A stretch of 64,000 nt of DNA from Flagellimonas flava (GTDB lineage Bacteria > Bacteroidota > Bacteroidia > Flavobacteriales > Flavobacteriaceae), in NCBI RefSeq assembly GCF_900129665.1, contig NZ_FQWL01000002.1, positions 496,001 through 560,000 on the forward strand, written 5' to 3'. Below the pieces are notes generated by a model that was not told the DNA's origin, did not search any database, and worked only from the letters and a program-made list of their open reading frames with translations. Shown here piece after piece: positions 1-10,222 of the stretch; within the stretch, counting starts at the first letter, position 1, and each line of letters begins with the position of its first letter. The position numbers and the translations under genes are program-made.

Positions 1-926
1 TGGTCGTGGAAACGGTAGTTGTCCTCTCCCATGCCCAAGGACAAATGCCATTTCAATCTTTTTTCCTTCCATTTCTCATACCACTCCTGTTGGGTCCCAG
101 GTTTGATGAAATATTGCATTTCCATTTGTTCAAACTCCCGCATGCGAAAGATAAACTGACGGGCCACAATCTCATTTCTAAATGCTTTTCCAGTCTGGGC
201 AATCCCAAACGGAATTTTCATCCGCCCCGTTTTCTGAACATTAAGGAAGTTCACAAAAATCCCTTGGGCAGTTTCCGGTCTTAGGTACAAGTCCATGGCA
301 GAATCCGCAGAAGCTCCCAACTTGGTGCCGAACATGAGGTTGAACTGCTTTACATCCGTCCAGTTTTTTGAGCCCGACAACGGACAGGCTATTCCCAGTT
401 CTTCAATCAGGGCTTTCACATCGGCCAAATCCTCATTTTCCAAGGATTTTCCCATACGCTTTAGAATGCCATCGGCCTTGGCTTGATAATCCAGAACGCG
501 CTGGTTGGTTTCCAAGAATTGCTTTTTATCAAAGCTGTCCCCAAAACGTTTGGCGGCCTTTGCCACTTCCTTATCAATTTTTGCTTCTATTTTGGCGACA
601 TGGTCTTCTATTAGGACATCGGCTCGGTATCTCTTTTTGGAATCTTTGTTATCTATCAACGGGTCATTGAAGGCATCCACGTGACCAGAGGCTTTCCAGG
701 TGGTGGGGTGCATAAAAATGGCGGCATCGATACCCACAATATTGTCATTGAGCTGCACCATGGCCTGCCACCAGTACTCGCGGATGTTCTTTTTCAGTTC
801 CACCCCGTTCTGCGCATAGTCGTAAACTGCACTTAAACCATCATAAATCTCACTGGATTGGAACACATACCCATACTCCTTGGCATGGGAAATGACCTTC
901 TTAAAAACGTCTTCTTGTTTTGCCAT
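1..926 (-). CDS. glyS: Glycyl-tRNA synthetase, N-terminal part (cut by window edge)
   Basis: Class II aminoacyl-tRNA synthetase that charges tRNA-Gly in the cytoplasm. The translation begins MAKQEDVFKKVISHAKEYGY, typical of the homodimeric (alpha2) glycyl enzyme, and near residue 250 shows class II motif 2 as FRNEIVARQFIFRMREFE. About 308 codons are visible; motif 3 and the anticodon-binding domain lie beyond the left edge. The ATG at 926 is the only sensible start because the conserved N-terminus begins there. It lies 37 bp downstream of the coiled-coil gene on the same strand, so the two may be co-transcribed. The alpha2 form rather than the alpha2beta2 form is what Bacteroidota carry. Identification is secure; only the length is unknown. 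Confidence 0.95.
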   Translation of the reverse strand, partial: MAKQEDVFKKVISHAKEYGYVFQSSEIYDGLSAVYDYAQNGVELKKNIREYWWQAMVQLNDNIVGIDAAIFMHPTTWKASGHVDAFNDPLIDNKDSKKRYRADVLIEDHVAKIEAKIDKEVAKAAKRFGDSFDKKQFLETNQRVLDYQAKADGILKRMGKSLENEDLADVKALIEELGIACPLSGSKNWTDVKQFNLMFGTKLGASADSAMDLYLRPETAQGIFVNFLNVQKTGRMKIPFGIAQTGKAFRNEIVARQFIFRMREFEQMEMQYFIKPGTQQEWYEKWKEKRLKWHLSLGMGEDNYRFHD

Positions 927-962
927 GCGGCAAAAATAGAACTTTAGCTAAAAATGGGAGTT

Positions 963-1859
963 TTATTTCAATTGAAATTCGGTGGAAGCCAGCAGTCTTT
1001 CGTCTTCGAACACATTCAGTGTGTAGATTCCCTCAGCAAGGGAGCCTTCCGGGACGGTAATCGCATCACAAATGCTAATTTCCCGACCAGAGTAAACAAT
1101 CTCAACTTTCTTGCTATACGTATTGCCGCTTACAGAAATGGTGCTAGCATTGTCCTCAATAACCGACATGTTCGGGTCCAAAAATTGGAGGTATAGCACT
1201 TTAACATTACCATCTTCGTTGGGGTCTGCCAACACGGTTACACACCCTCTTAGTTTTTCAATCGTGGATGCCTTATTGGTCTTTAAAGGCCTGCCCGCAC
1301 GTAAGCGGAAACCACTACCCTCGGCATCTTGCAGTTTTAGATAGCTCTTTATCTTGAGTTCCCTCGCCAATTCCCGATTGGTTTCGCGAAGCAAAGATTC
1401 GGCTTTTTCCATATTGCTGGCCCTGCCCCGGACTTCTTCAAGCTGTCTTCGGGTCTCCTCGTATCTGTTGGCCAAAAGGCTGTTGTTATAGCGAAGAAAG
1501 TTGTTCTTGAGCTTTAGGCTATCGAAACGTACCTCGAGCATACGCAATTCCTTCCGAGTTTCCTTTAGTTTTACGATGCTGAAATTGAGTCGCCCCACGG
1601 AATCCAATAATTGTTGTACCTTGAACCTGGATGTCTGAAGCTCAATCTCGTTCACCTCGTTTAGACCAGACAACCGATCCACCTCAGCTTTCATTAATGT
1701 AAGGTCTTTTACCAATAAGGATTTCTCCTGTTCCAAAAAATTCATTTGGTTTTTGGACTGGGCATAGCTGTAATAAAAGGCAATAAGGATACCTACAATG
1801 ACCGCAACAAGCGCAGCAAAGATGATCTTGTAGTTAAAATTGGTATCCTGGGCATCCAT
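963..1859 (-). CDS. Membrane-anchored coiled-coil protein, unknown function
   Basis: A 298-residue protein of unknown role. There is a short cytoplasmic N-terminus, one hydrophobic helix at about residues 11-32, then a long charged alpha-helical stretch (about 33-165) rich in L, E, K and R with heptad spacing, which suggests a coiled coil, and finally a beta-rich C-terminal domain of about 110 residues. No catalytic motif is visible. The topology (inner-membrane anchor, periplasmic coiled coil, globular end) resembles envelope scaffold proteins, but that is inference. It is divergent from the comF-like gene (33-bp gap) and upstream of glyS. I recognise it only as a conserved flavobacterial type, not as a named family. 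Confidence 0.8.
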   Translation of the reverse strand: MDAQDTNFNYKIIFAALVAVIVGILIAFYYSYAQSKNQMNFLEQEKSLLVKDLTLMKAEVDRLSGLNEVNEIELQTSRFKVQQLLDSVGRLNFSIVKLKETRKELRMLEVRFDSLKLKNNFLRYNNSLLANRYEETRRQLEEVRGRASNMEKAESLLRETNRELARELKIKSYLKLQDAEGSGFRLRAGRPLKTNKASTIEKLRGCVTVLADPNEDGNVKVLYLQFLDPNMSVIEDNASTISVSGNTYSKKVEIVYSGREISICDAITVPEGSLAEGIYTLNVFEDERLLASTEFQLK

Positions 1860-1892
1860 GAGGTTAATTGGCTACTGTAACGCGTATAAGAT

Positions 1893-2597
1893 TTGATCCT
1901 TAAAAGGTTGGCTAAGATACTAAACGAGATTCACAACATACTATTGCCAATGGTGTGTTTTGGATGTAATGCGCAATTATCCAGAGGAGAACGTGTATTG
2001 TGCACCGTTTGTCGACATGAGCTGCCACTCACCGATCACAATTTTGTTGAAGAAAACCTTGTGGACCGTATATTTTATGGGAGGATTCCTATTAAAAAGG
2101 GGGCTTCGTTCCTGTTTTTCGCTAAACAAGGTATCGTAAAACAGCTTTTACACCACCTTAAATACAAGAACCAGGAGCATATTGGAGCGTTTTTAGGCGA
2201 ATGGTACGGCGCCCTGCTAGAAAATGAAGATTACTTGAAGACTGTTGACATTGTAATCCCCGTTCCATTGCATCACAAGAAAACGAAAAAAAGAGGGTAC
2301 AATCAGGTTACGCTGTTTGCGCAACATATTGCACTTGCCATACAAGCCGAATATCGTGAGGATATTTTGGTTAAAAAACGCAATGTTAAGACCCAAACCA
2401 AAAAAGATCGGCAGCTGCGATGGGAAAACACTCGCAACATCTTTACCCTTTCGGATGTTTTAATTCCGAATCCCAAACATATACTGTTGGTTGATGATGT
2501 TATCACTACGGGTGCTACTATTGAGGCTTGCGCACAGACATTGATGGAAATGGAAGATGTGGAGATTTCGGTGCTTAGCATGGCCGTGGTACCCTAG
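1893..2597 (+). CDS. ComF family phosphoribosyltransferase-like protein
   Basis: A 234-residue ComF/GntX-type protein. Residues 22-40 hold a four-Cys zinc finger (C22, C25, C37, C40), and residues 197-209 hold the PRPP-binding loop of type I phosphoribosyltransferases as ILLVDDVITTGAT. In competent bacteria ComFC acts in the cytoplasm during DNA uptake, but non-competent species also carry it, so the role here is open. The start used is a TTG; the next candidate, ATG at 1950, would begin at the residue before the first zinc Cys and is less likely because it removes the normal N-terminal helix. A short GC hairpin with a T-run follows the stop. Confidence 0.88.
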   Translation: MILKRLAKILNEIHNILLPMVCFGCNAQLSRGERVLCTVCRHELPLTDHNFVEENLVDRIFYGRIPIKKGASFLFFAKQGIVKQLLHHLKYKNQEHIGAFLGEWYGALLENEDYLKTVDIVIPVPLHHKKTKKRGYNQVTLFAQHIALAIQAEYREDILVKKRNVKTQTKKDRQLRWENTRNIFTLSDVLIPNPKHILLVDDVITTGATIEACAQTLMEMEDVEISVLSMAVVP

Positions 2598-2612
2598 TGT
2601 TTAAATTTTATT

Positions 2613-2628
2613 AAGGGGTGTTTCCCTT
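2613..2628 (+). terminator. Weak hairpin terminator after comF-like gene
   Basis: AAGGG and CCCTT arms with a 6-nt loop are followed by TTTTTTAAA, 15 bp after the stop codon. The stem has only five pairs, so it may be partial. Confidence 0.35.
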
Positions 2629-2669
2629 TTTTAAATTAGTTGTTTCTTTGTCCCACATACGTTTTTTGA

Positions 2670-4289
2670 ATGCGGTACTTAAAAAAACTGTTGAGCTTTG
2701 TTTTCCTTTTCATCATGGGACTGGCCCTGTGGCAATGCGCACAGCGCAGTAATCCTTCAGGAGGGCCCAAGGACTTGACCCCTCCAGTATTGTTGCGGAC
2801 AGAACCCGAAAACTTCACTACCGAGTTCAAAGCCGAGAAAATTCGACTGTATTTTGACGAGCTCATTAAATTGAGTGATGTACAGAACCAGTTGATTGTT
2901 TCACCTCCCCTAAAATACCCTCCGCAGATAACACCTCAAGGAGGACCGGCAAAATATATAGAGATCGTCCTTAAGGATACCCTAAAGGAAAATACCACCT
3001 ACACTTTTAATTTCGGGCAAAGCATCGTGGACAATAATGAGGGCAACCCCAACAGTTTTTTGAGTTATGTGTTTTCAACAGGAACTTATATCGATTCCTT
3101 GACCCTATCTGGAGCTGTAAAGGATGCCTTTAACCGAAAGGCTGACGAATTCATCAGCGTTATGCTTTATGAAATTGATACATCCTATACAGATTCAACC
3201 ATTTACAAGACCGTTCCCAATTATATTACCAACACTTTGGATAGTCTTCCTTTGTTTCATTTGAAAAACCTGAAGCCGGGCAAATATTCGTTGGTTGCCC
3301 TAAAAGACGCCAACAAGGATAACCTATTTAACCAAAGACAGGACAAGATTGGGTTTTTACAGGATACAATTACGATTCCAACAGATTCTATTTATCTTTT
3401 GAACCTATTTTTAGAAGAGCCCGATTATAACATTTCCGTTCCCAGTTATGTAGCTAAAAACCATATTCTTTTCGGATATCAAGGCGACCATGAGGACATT
3501 AAGATTGAAAGTCTGACCACACTTCCAGATTCGGTGAAGACCCTGATCAGGAAGGACCGGGAAAAGGATACTTTGGATTTTTGGCTAACCCCAACCGATA
3601 TAGATTCCATTGTTTTTACTGTGAGCAATGAAAAGATGGAAGCCATAGATACGTTTACGGTCAAAACCCGAAAACTCCCTTTGGATTCGTTACAACTTAG
3701 TAGCAATGTGCGTGGAAAATTCAATTTTGAAGATGCCTTTAGCATTTTGGCCAACACCCCCATAGCTGCCTTGGACACCAATCAGATTGCCCTTTTTGTG
3801 AGCGACTCCATTAATGCGGCCTATACCATGGTGTTGGATTCCATAGAGAACAAAGTCGATTTTGATTTTGCCATTGAACCTAACCAGAAGTATTCCTTTG
3901 AGATAATGCCAGGAGCCATTACCGACTTTTTTGGTATACAAAATGATACCTTGAACTATCGGTTCTCTACAGGTAGCTTTGCGGATTATGGAAACCTTAG
4001 GGTCAATGTTGGGGGTGATGTTGTGTACCCTTTGATTGTGCAGCTCACCAACGATGATGGAGAGACCCAACGCGAGATTATTGCGCCGGAATCCCAGATT
4101 TTTGAGTTCAACAATTTAGATCCGGCCCAGTATCGTATACGTGTTATTTTTGATGCCAATGGCAATGGGAAATGGGATACCGGAAGCTATTTAAGAAAAA
4201 TTCAGCCGGAAAGGGTGAGTTACTATCCGGATGTGATAGACGTACGCGCCAATTGGGAATTGGAGCAGACGTTTATCATTTCAAACTAA
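2670..4289 (+). CDS. Big_5 (Ig-like) domain lipoprotein
   Basis: A 539-residue exported lipoprotein. The N-terminus is a lipoprotein signal peptide with lipobox LWQC (Cys23), followed by SNPSGGPKD, a Ser/Gly-rich stretch as in surface-exposed Bacteroidota lipoproteins. An Ig-like Big_5 domain occupies about residues 38-135 (begins TPPVLLRTEPEN); the rest is beta-rich with a C-terminal carboxypeptidase-regulatory-like fold (GKWDTG region). This type is conserved across Bacteroidota as a single chromosomal gene of unknown function. Its stop overlaps the convergent amidase gene by 14 bp, so no terminator separates them. No enzyme motif is seen; a structural or adhesive envelope role is inference. 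Confidence 0.85.
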   Translation: MRYLKKLLSFVFLFIMGLALWQCAQRSNPSGGPKDLTPPVLLRTEPENFTTEFKAEKIRLYFDELIKLSDVQNQLIVSPPLKYPPQITPQGGPAKYIEIVLKDTLKENTTYTFNFGQSIVDNNEGNPNSFLSYVFSTGTYIDSLTLSGAVKDAFNRKADEFISVMLYEIDTSYTDSTIYKTVPNYITNTLDSLPLFHLKNLKPGKYSLVALKDANKDNLFNQRQDKIGFLQDTITIPTDSIYLLNLFLEEPDYNISVPSYVAKNHILFGYQGDHEDIKIESLTTLPDSVKTLIRKDREKDTLDFWLTPTDIDSIVFTVSNEKMEAIDTFTVKTRKLPLDSLQLSSNVRGKFNFEDAFSILANTPIAALDTNQIALFVSDSINAAYTMVLDSIENKVDFDFAIEPNQKYSFEIMPGAITDFFGIQNDTLNYRFSTGSFADYGNLRVNVGGDVVYPLIVQLTNDDGETQREIIAPESQIFEFNNLDPAQYRIRVIFDANGNGKWDTGSYLRKIQPERVSYYPDVIDVRANWELEQTFIISN

Positions 4290-5046
4290 ACGCATCCCGA
4301 TCATTCAAGAATTTTAGTTTGTTCCTTTGACTAGTAATATGCTCCTTATCTAAAGTCGTATATAATATTTCCTCCTTTTCTGAATAGACCAAGGGGTTCC
4401 CTAAGACATCATAAACCGCGGAATGTCCCGGATACTCATGGCCCAACCCGTCCAATCCAATTCTATTGGCACCAATACAGTAACTCATGTTTTCAATGGC
4501 CCTAGCCCGAAGCAGGGTATCCCAAGCAGCAATTCTTGGTTTCGGCCAATTGGCTACATAGATGAGCACGTCATAGTTTTCGGTATTTCTGGACCATACC
4601 GGAAAACGAAGGTCGTAACAAATCATTGGACATAATTTGAATCCCTTGTATGTAACCAGCAATCTATCGGTTCCCGCCACATATACCTTATCCTCTCCTG
4701 CCAAAGTAAAGGTGTGTTTTTTATCATATTGACTTACCAATCCATCAGGAGTTACCAGAAATAGTCTATTGAAATATTTACCGCCTTCTTGATATATGAT
4801 GCTCCCTAATAGTGCAGACTCTTTTGCTTTGGCCATGGATTTCATCCAATCCAAAGTTGCAGGGCCATCTGCGGTGTCAATCTTATCAGGTTTCATGGTG
4901 AAACCCGAGGTGAACATCTCTGGTAGGACGATAAGGTCAACCTTTGATGTAATGGACTGGATTTTTTCTTCCAGCATGGCTCGATTGGCCTTCGGGTTCT
5001 CCCACAGCAAATGGGTTTGGATAATGGCCAAATTCAATTTCTCCAT
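4276..5046 (-). CDS. Nitrilase-superfamily amidase, omega-amidase (YafV-like)
   Basis: Carbon-nitrogen hydrolase of about 256 residues with the full Glu-Lys-Cys triad: E43 in LPEMF, K109 in YDKKH and C143 in MICYDLRFP. The closest familiar relatives are the omega-amidases (YafV/NIT2) that hydrolyse 2-oxoglutaramate or 2-oxosuccinamate, products of glutamine or methionine-salvage transamination, in the cytoplasm. I place the start at ATG 5046, since the only in-frame alternative upstream is a TTG at 5061 and MEKLNLAIIQ fits the family start. It overlaps the convergent Big_5 gene by 14 bp. Exact substrate is inferred from family, not seen. Confidence 0.88.
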   Translation of the reverse strand: MEKLNLAIIQTHLLWENPKANRAMLEEKIQSITSKVDLIVLPEMFTSGFTMKPDKIDTADGPATLDWMKSMAKAKESALLGSIIYQEGGKYFNRLFLVTPDGLVSQYDKKHTFTLAGEDKVYVAGTDRLLVTYKGFKLCPMICYDLRFPVWSRNTENYDVLIYVANWPKPRIAAWDTLLRARAIENMSYCIGANRIGLDGLGHEYPGHSAVYDVLGNPLVYSEKEEILYTTLDKEHITSQRNKLKFLNDRDAFSLK

Positions 5047-5118
5047 AGCAATATCAATCAAAATATACTTGGGATTCGGTTAAGCTGTTCTTTTGGATTC
5101 ATGTGCTTTCGGCCTAGA

Positions 5119-5598
5119 TTAAGTTTTGGTTTCCAATAATTCAATTAAGGGTTGACTTCCTTGCATTTTAGCCTGATCCAATGCCGTATTTCCCCGGGCA
5201 TCCCTGGTGGATATGTCCGCACCATGATCCAACAGCAACCGAGCTATCTCCAACTTATTGAAGGTTGCCGCATAGATGAGACAGGTTGCACCCATGGAAT
5301 TAACATGGTTCACATTGGCCCCTGCCTCAATAAGTATTTTCGCCAATTCGCTATAACCCTTAAAGCATACACCCATAAGGGCGGTATTGCCCGAACCATC
5401 CATATCATCAATTGCTGCACCTTTTTGCAATAGGGTTTCCGCTATTTCCTTTTGATCGTAATAGGTTGCCAAAATCAATGGCGTTGAACCCCTTTCATCT
5501 TTGGAAGACAATAAGCTCTTGTCCGTTTCAAGTAAGTTCGAAACGGTCAGTCCATCGCCGTTTCGTATCGCGTTATAAAACTCCTTTTTTCTTTCCAT
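5119..5598 (-). CDS. Ankyrin-repeat protein downstream of katG
   Basis: About 159 residues built almost wholly of four to five ankyrin repeats (GSTPLILATYYDQKEIAETL, GNTALMGVCFKGYSELAKIL, GATCLIYAATFNKLEIARLL, GNTALDQAK). No signal peptide is seen when the ATG at 5598 is used; a GTG at 5631 would sit inside the katG terminator, so I reject it. In Pseudomonas aeruginosa an ankyrin protein (AnkB) encoded behind a catalase gene supports catalase activity; the same order here suggests a partner of KatG, although that case involves a different catalase family and membrane location. Transcription from katG must read through the hairpin at 5624-5652. Confidence 0.87.
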   Translation of the reverse strand: MERKKEFYNAIRNGDGLTVSNLLETDKSLLSSKDERGSTPLILATYYDQKEIAETLLQKGAAIDDMDGSGNTALMGVCFKGYSELAKILIEAGANVNHVNSMGATCLIYAATFNKLEIARLLLDHGADISTRDARGNTALDQAKMQGSQPLIELLETKT

Positions 5599-5623
5599 TA
5601 GATAGTTGAAAGTTATAAAAAAA

Positions 5624-5652
5624 ACTGCCACAACCTTTACGGAAGTGACAGT
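5624..5652 (-). terminator. Terminator/attenuator between katG and the ankyrin gene
   Basis: On the minus strand ACTGTCAC and GTGGCAGT pair with one mismatch around a 13-nt loop and are followed by eight T residues. It lies 26 bp upstream of the ankyrin ATG, so it would limit rather than abolish read-through if the two genes share a transcript. Confidence 0.55.
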
Positions 5653-5692
5653 CTTTCAGGGTTAATTTTCTCTTTCTATTTCGAGGCCATTA

Positions 5693-7936
<2,244 letters not shown>

Positions 7937-7946
7937 TTAAGCCATA

Positions 7947-7975
7947 TAAAGGTAAAAAAACCGCTTGGCCAACAA
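7947..7975 (-). promoter_or_regulatory. katG promoter, Bacteroidota type
   Basis: On the minus strand TTG (7975-7973), an 18-bp spacer, then TACCTTTA (7954-7947) match the -33 / -7 consensus TTTG-N-TAnnTTTG at seven of eight -7 positions. The predicted start is about 30 nt before the katG ATG. Confidence 0.5.
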
Positions 7976-8037
7976 TAGGCAATTCATATTAATATACTAT
8001 TAAATGATAGGTGATATCTATTTTGAAAATGTGATGG

Positions 8038-8060
8038 GTTTTATGTGCGGCGCATAAAAC
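8038..8060. repeat. Imperfect palindrome, candidate operator
   Basis: GTTTTATG and CATAAAAC arms, perfectly complementary, are separated by 7 bp; the spacer itself continues the symmetry with mismatches. It sits 130 bp upstream of katG and 173 bp upstream of the DinB gene, so either gene could be the target. Confidence 0.4.
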
Positions 8061-8073
8061 GGGAGGTATTTTG

Positions 8074-8106
8074 GCATATTTAACCCCCTAGATGGTATAA
8101 ATATGC
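8074..8106. repeat. Inverted repeat GCATATTTA-N15-TAAATATGC
   Basis: Two perfectly complementary 9-bp arms separated by 15 bp, centre to centre about 24 bp, in the same divergent promoter region. It could be a regulator site for the plus-strand gene or an RNA hairpin. AT-rich arms make chance occurrence possible. Confidence 0.3.
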
Positions 8107-8232
8107 ATTAACTTTGGGACAATCAGCTACATTATATTCCAAACCTGTTTAAAACTTGTCCAATTTAAATTCTTTCATTCGTCTTCCTTAATAGAACCCA
8201 TTAACACGAAATAAATTTAAACCCTATCACAA

Positions 8233-8847
8233 ATGAGAAAACTGATTTTACCCTTAGTAGCCTTGTTGCTTTTTAGTTTTGGCAATGATACCTACAAGTT
8301 ATCCGACGAGGACCGTAAGATGGCTGTAAAACATCTTAATGAGTCCAAGGAACAAATGGCCAAGGTGCTCAAAGGACTCACAGCCGAACAATTAAATTTT
8401 CAGCCAGGGGAAGATGTCTGGTCCATTGCCCAATGTGTGGAGCATTTGGCCATTTCTGAAAACGCCTTTGGCGGTTTAATCCAAAAAACCGTGGCAGCTG
8501 GACCCAATCCAGCTCTAAAGGATTCCGTAAAACTCAACGATGAGCAGCTATTGGGCATTATTAAGGACCGTAGCCAGCGGGTAAAAACCAGGGAACCCTT
8601 TGAGCCTTCCGGTAAGTTTGGTTCCCACGAGGCAACCGTGGAAGCCTTTATGAACAAAAGAAAAGAACACATCAGCTATTTGGAATCGACGGAGGACGAT
8701 TTGAGGAACCTGTACAGCAGTGATCTTCCGTTCGGAACTATTGATGGTGTTCAGCTAATTCTATTCATGTCCGGCCATACCGATCGTCATGTAAGCCAAA
8801 TGAAAGAAGTCATGGCGCATAAACTGTTCCCGGATAACGTGGATTAA
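8233..8847 (+). CDS. Exported DinB-superfamily protein
   Basis: A 204-residue protein with a signal peptide (about residues 1-16, MRKLILPLVALLLFSFG) and a DinB/YfiT-like four-helix fold. The three-His metal site typical of the superfamily is visible as H in SIAQCVEHLAISE and the pair in SGHTDRHVSQMKEV. Cytoplasmic DinB-family members include thiol S-transferases and mycothiol-dependent enzymes; exported versions in Bacteroidota have no known substrate. A rho-independent terminator follows the stop. It is divergent from katG, which hints at a stress role but does not prove it. A second exported DinB paralogue is at 52 kb. Confidence 0.85.
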   Translation: MRKLILPLVALLLFSFGNDTYKLSDEDRKMAVKHLNESKEQMAKVLKGLTAEQLNFQPGEDVWSIAQCVEHLAISENAFGGLIQKTVAAGPNPALKDSVKLNDEQLLGIIKDRSQRVKTREPFEPSGKFGSHEATVEAFMNKRKEHISYLESTEDDLRNLYSSDLPFGTIDGVQLILFMSGHTDRHVSQMKEVMAHKLFPDNVD

Positions 8848-8869
8848 TTTGCGTTTAACATTTATTGGC

Positions 8870-8896
8870 AAACCCTTTCCATACCGGAAGGGGTTT
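8870..8896 (+). terminator. Terminator after DinB-like gene
   Basis: Eleven-pair stem (AAACCCTTTCC with GGAAGGGGTTT, one G-T pair), 5-nt loop, followed by ATTTTTTAA. Confidence 0.7.
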
Positions 8897-8932
8897 ATTT
8901 TTTAACTTTGAAGACATTCAAGAAATGAAGAT

Positions 8933-9463
8933 ATGAGAACACTTAAATCCCTCCTATTATTAGGGTTGATATTGGTAACCTTTGGGGTCACGGGCCAAGA
9001 CAAAAAAGATCGGAAAATAATGAGCGATTCCAAAAAAGCAAAGAAAACCTTGCTGAAGGCAGATAGTGGTTTGGAACGTTTTTTCGATAATTCCGCAGGC
9101 TACGTATTGTTCCCCAATGTGGGCAAGGGCGGATTCATCATCGGAGGGGCTTCGGGGAACGGAGTGCTTTATGAGGGTGGCGAAGCTGTAGGAATGGCCG
9201 GGCTTAAAAAGCTTAATGTTGGTCTTCAAGCGGGAGGACAGGCCATTATAGAAATTATCTTTTTTGAAACCCCCGTGGATTTGGACCGATTTAAACAAGG
9301 GAAATTTCAATTTGCGGCAGAGACCTCAGCCGTTGCGCTAAAATCTGGAATAGCCTTTAACGCCAAGTACAAGGAAGGCGTAGCGGTTTTTGCTCTTCCC
9401 AAAGCGGGTCTAATGGCCGATGCCTCAGTTGGAGGACAAAAATTTAGTTATAAACCTTTTTAA
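8933..9463 (+). CDS. Secreted SYLF (Ysc84-type) lipid-binding protein
   Basis: A 176-residue protein with signal peptide (residues 1-21, cleavage after VTG) and one SYLF/DUF500 domain: SAGYVLFPNVGKGGFIIGGA at 54-73, then the beta-rich core with QAGGQAIIEIIFFETPVDLD and the closing ADASVGGQKFSYKP. Eukaryotic SYLF domains bind phosphoinositides; bacterial exported ones probably bind lipid in the periplasm, but no substrate is known. A -7-like TAACTTTG is at 8903-8910, in the tail of the preceding terminator, so the gene is likely its own unit. The strong bidirectional terminator at 9484-9513 closes it. Confidence 0.9.
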   Translation: MRTLKSLLLLGLILVTFGVTGQDKKDRKIMSDSKKAKKTLLKADSGLERFFDNSAGYVLFPNVGKGGFIIGGASGNGVLYEGGEAVGMAGLKKLNVGLQAGGQAIIEIIFFETPVDLDRFKQGKFQFAAETSAVALKSGIAFNAKYKEGVAVFALPKAGLMADASVGGQKFSYKPF

Positions 9464-9483
9464 CGAAAAATATACTATAAATG

Positions 9484-9513
9484 AAAAGGGAGCGGTATTA
9501 ACCGCTCCCTTTT
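9484..9513. terminator. Bidirectional terminator between convergent genes
   Basis: Perfect 13-bp stem (AAAAGGGAGCGGT with ACCGCTCCCTTTT) and a 4-nt loop, with T-runs in both directions. It serves both the SYLF gene and the convergent beta-barrel gene. Confidence 0.88.
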
Positions 9514-9534
9514 TATATCCCAATGTTTCTGGTT

Positions 9535-10023
9535 TTAGAACTGGTAACGGATACCGAGTCCCAGGTCAAAATCAAAACCGTCGCCATAAAAATCATCATC
9601 TCCAAGACCAAACTCCGGTCTTAGATCCAAGGAAAGTAACAGTGGAATCTTAAAATTATATTCGATTCCAATATCCCCTGCGGCCAGAATAAAAGTGTTG
9701 GAACCTCCATTATCAACACTTACATTGCCAAGGCCTCCACCTGCACCTACATACCAATGAAAGGAATTGTCCAAGGGCATTACCCATTGGAAAAGACCAA
9801 CGGCCTTAAAGGCATCATAACCGTCTCCTGTCCTAATTCCCAAATCAAATTCCAATCTTTTACTATCCTGAAGTCCCAATTGGTAGCTGATTTCAGCTCC
9901 CAAGGAATCAAAGCCATCATCATCACCGGCCCTAATACCCAATGCGTGCTTAGAAATTCGTTGTGCCTCACAGGTAAACACCAAAGCAAGACCAAAAAGT
10001 AGTGTCAAAAAAACATGTTTCAT
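9535..10023 (-). CDS. Small outer-membrane beta-barrel-like protein
   Basis: A 162-residue exported protein: signal peptide to about residue 20 (TCEAQ), then alternating hydrophobic/polar strands with Gly/Asp turns (RAGDDDGFDS, RTGDGYDA, GLGDDDFYGDGFD) and a C-terminal aromatic residue (GIRYQF), the usual signal for outer-membrane barrel insertion. Its length fits an 8-strand barrel. No function is known. The Asp-rich turns could bind calcium, which is inference only. It shares the bidirectional terminator with the SYLF gene. Confidence 0.8.
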   Translation of the reverse strand: MKHVFLTLLFGLALVFTCEAQRISKHALGIRAGDDDGFDSLGAEISYQLGLQDSKRLEFDLGIRTGDGYDAFKAVGLFQWVMPLDNSFHWYVGAGGGLGNVSVDNGGSNTFILAAGDIGIEYNFKIPLLLSLDLRPEFGLGDDDFYGDGFDFDLGLGIRYQF

Positions 10024-10222
10024 GGTATAGGTAATTTATAAGTTTACTGTTCTAATTTACGTTTGAAGGTTCATCTTGGATGTTTGTCGTGAAAATCCCA
10101 GCTGGATCAGGCCGCAAGTTTTAGCGTATTCCCATGTCTAAATTATTTACAACCTTACCTCCCCTTTTTCTCCTATGATAGCCAATAGTAAAAAGACAGT
10201 AACCTGGTCGGGGTCTATGTCA

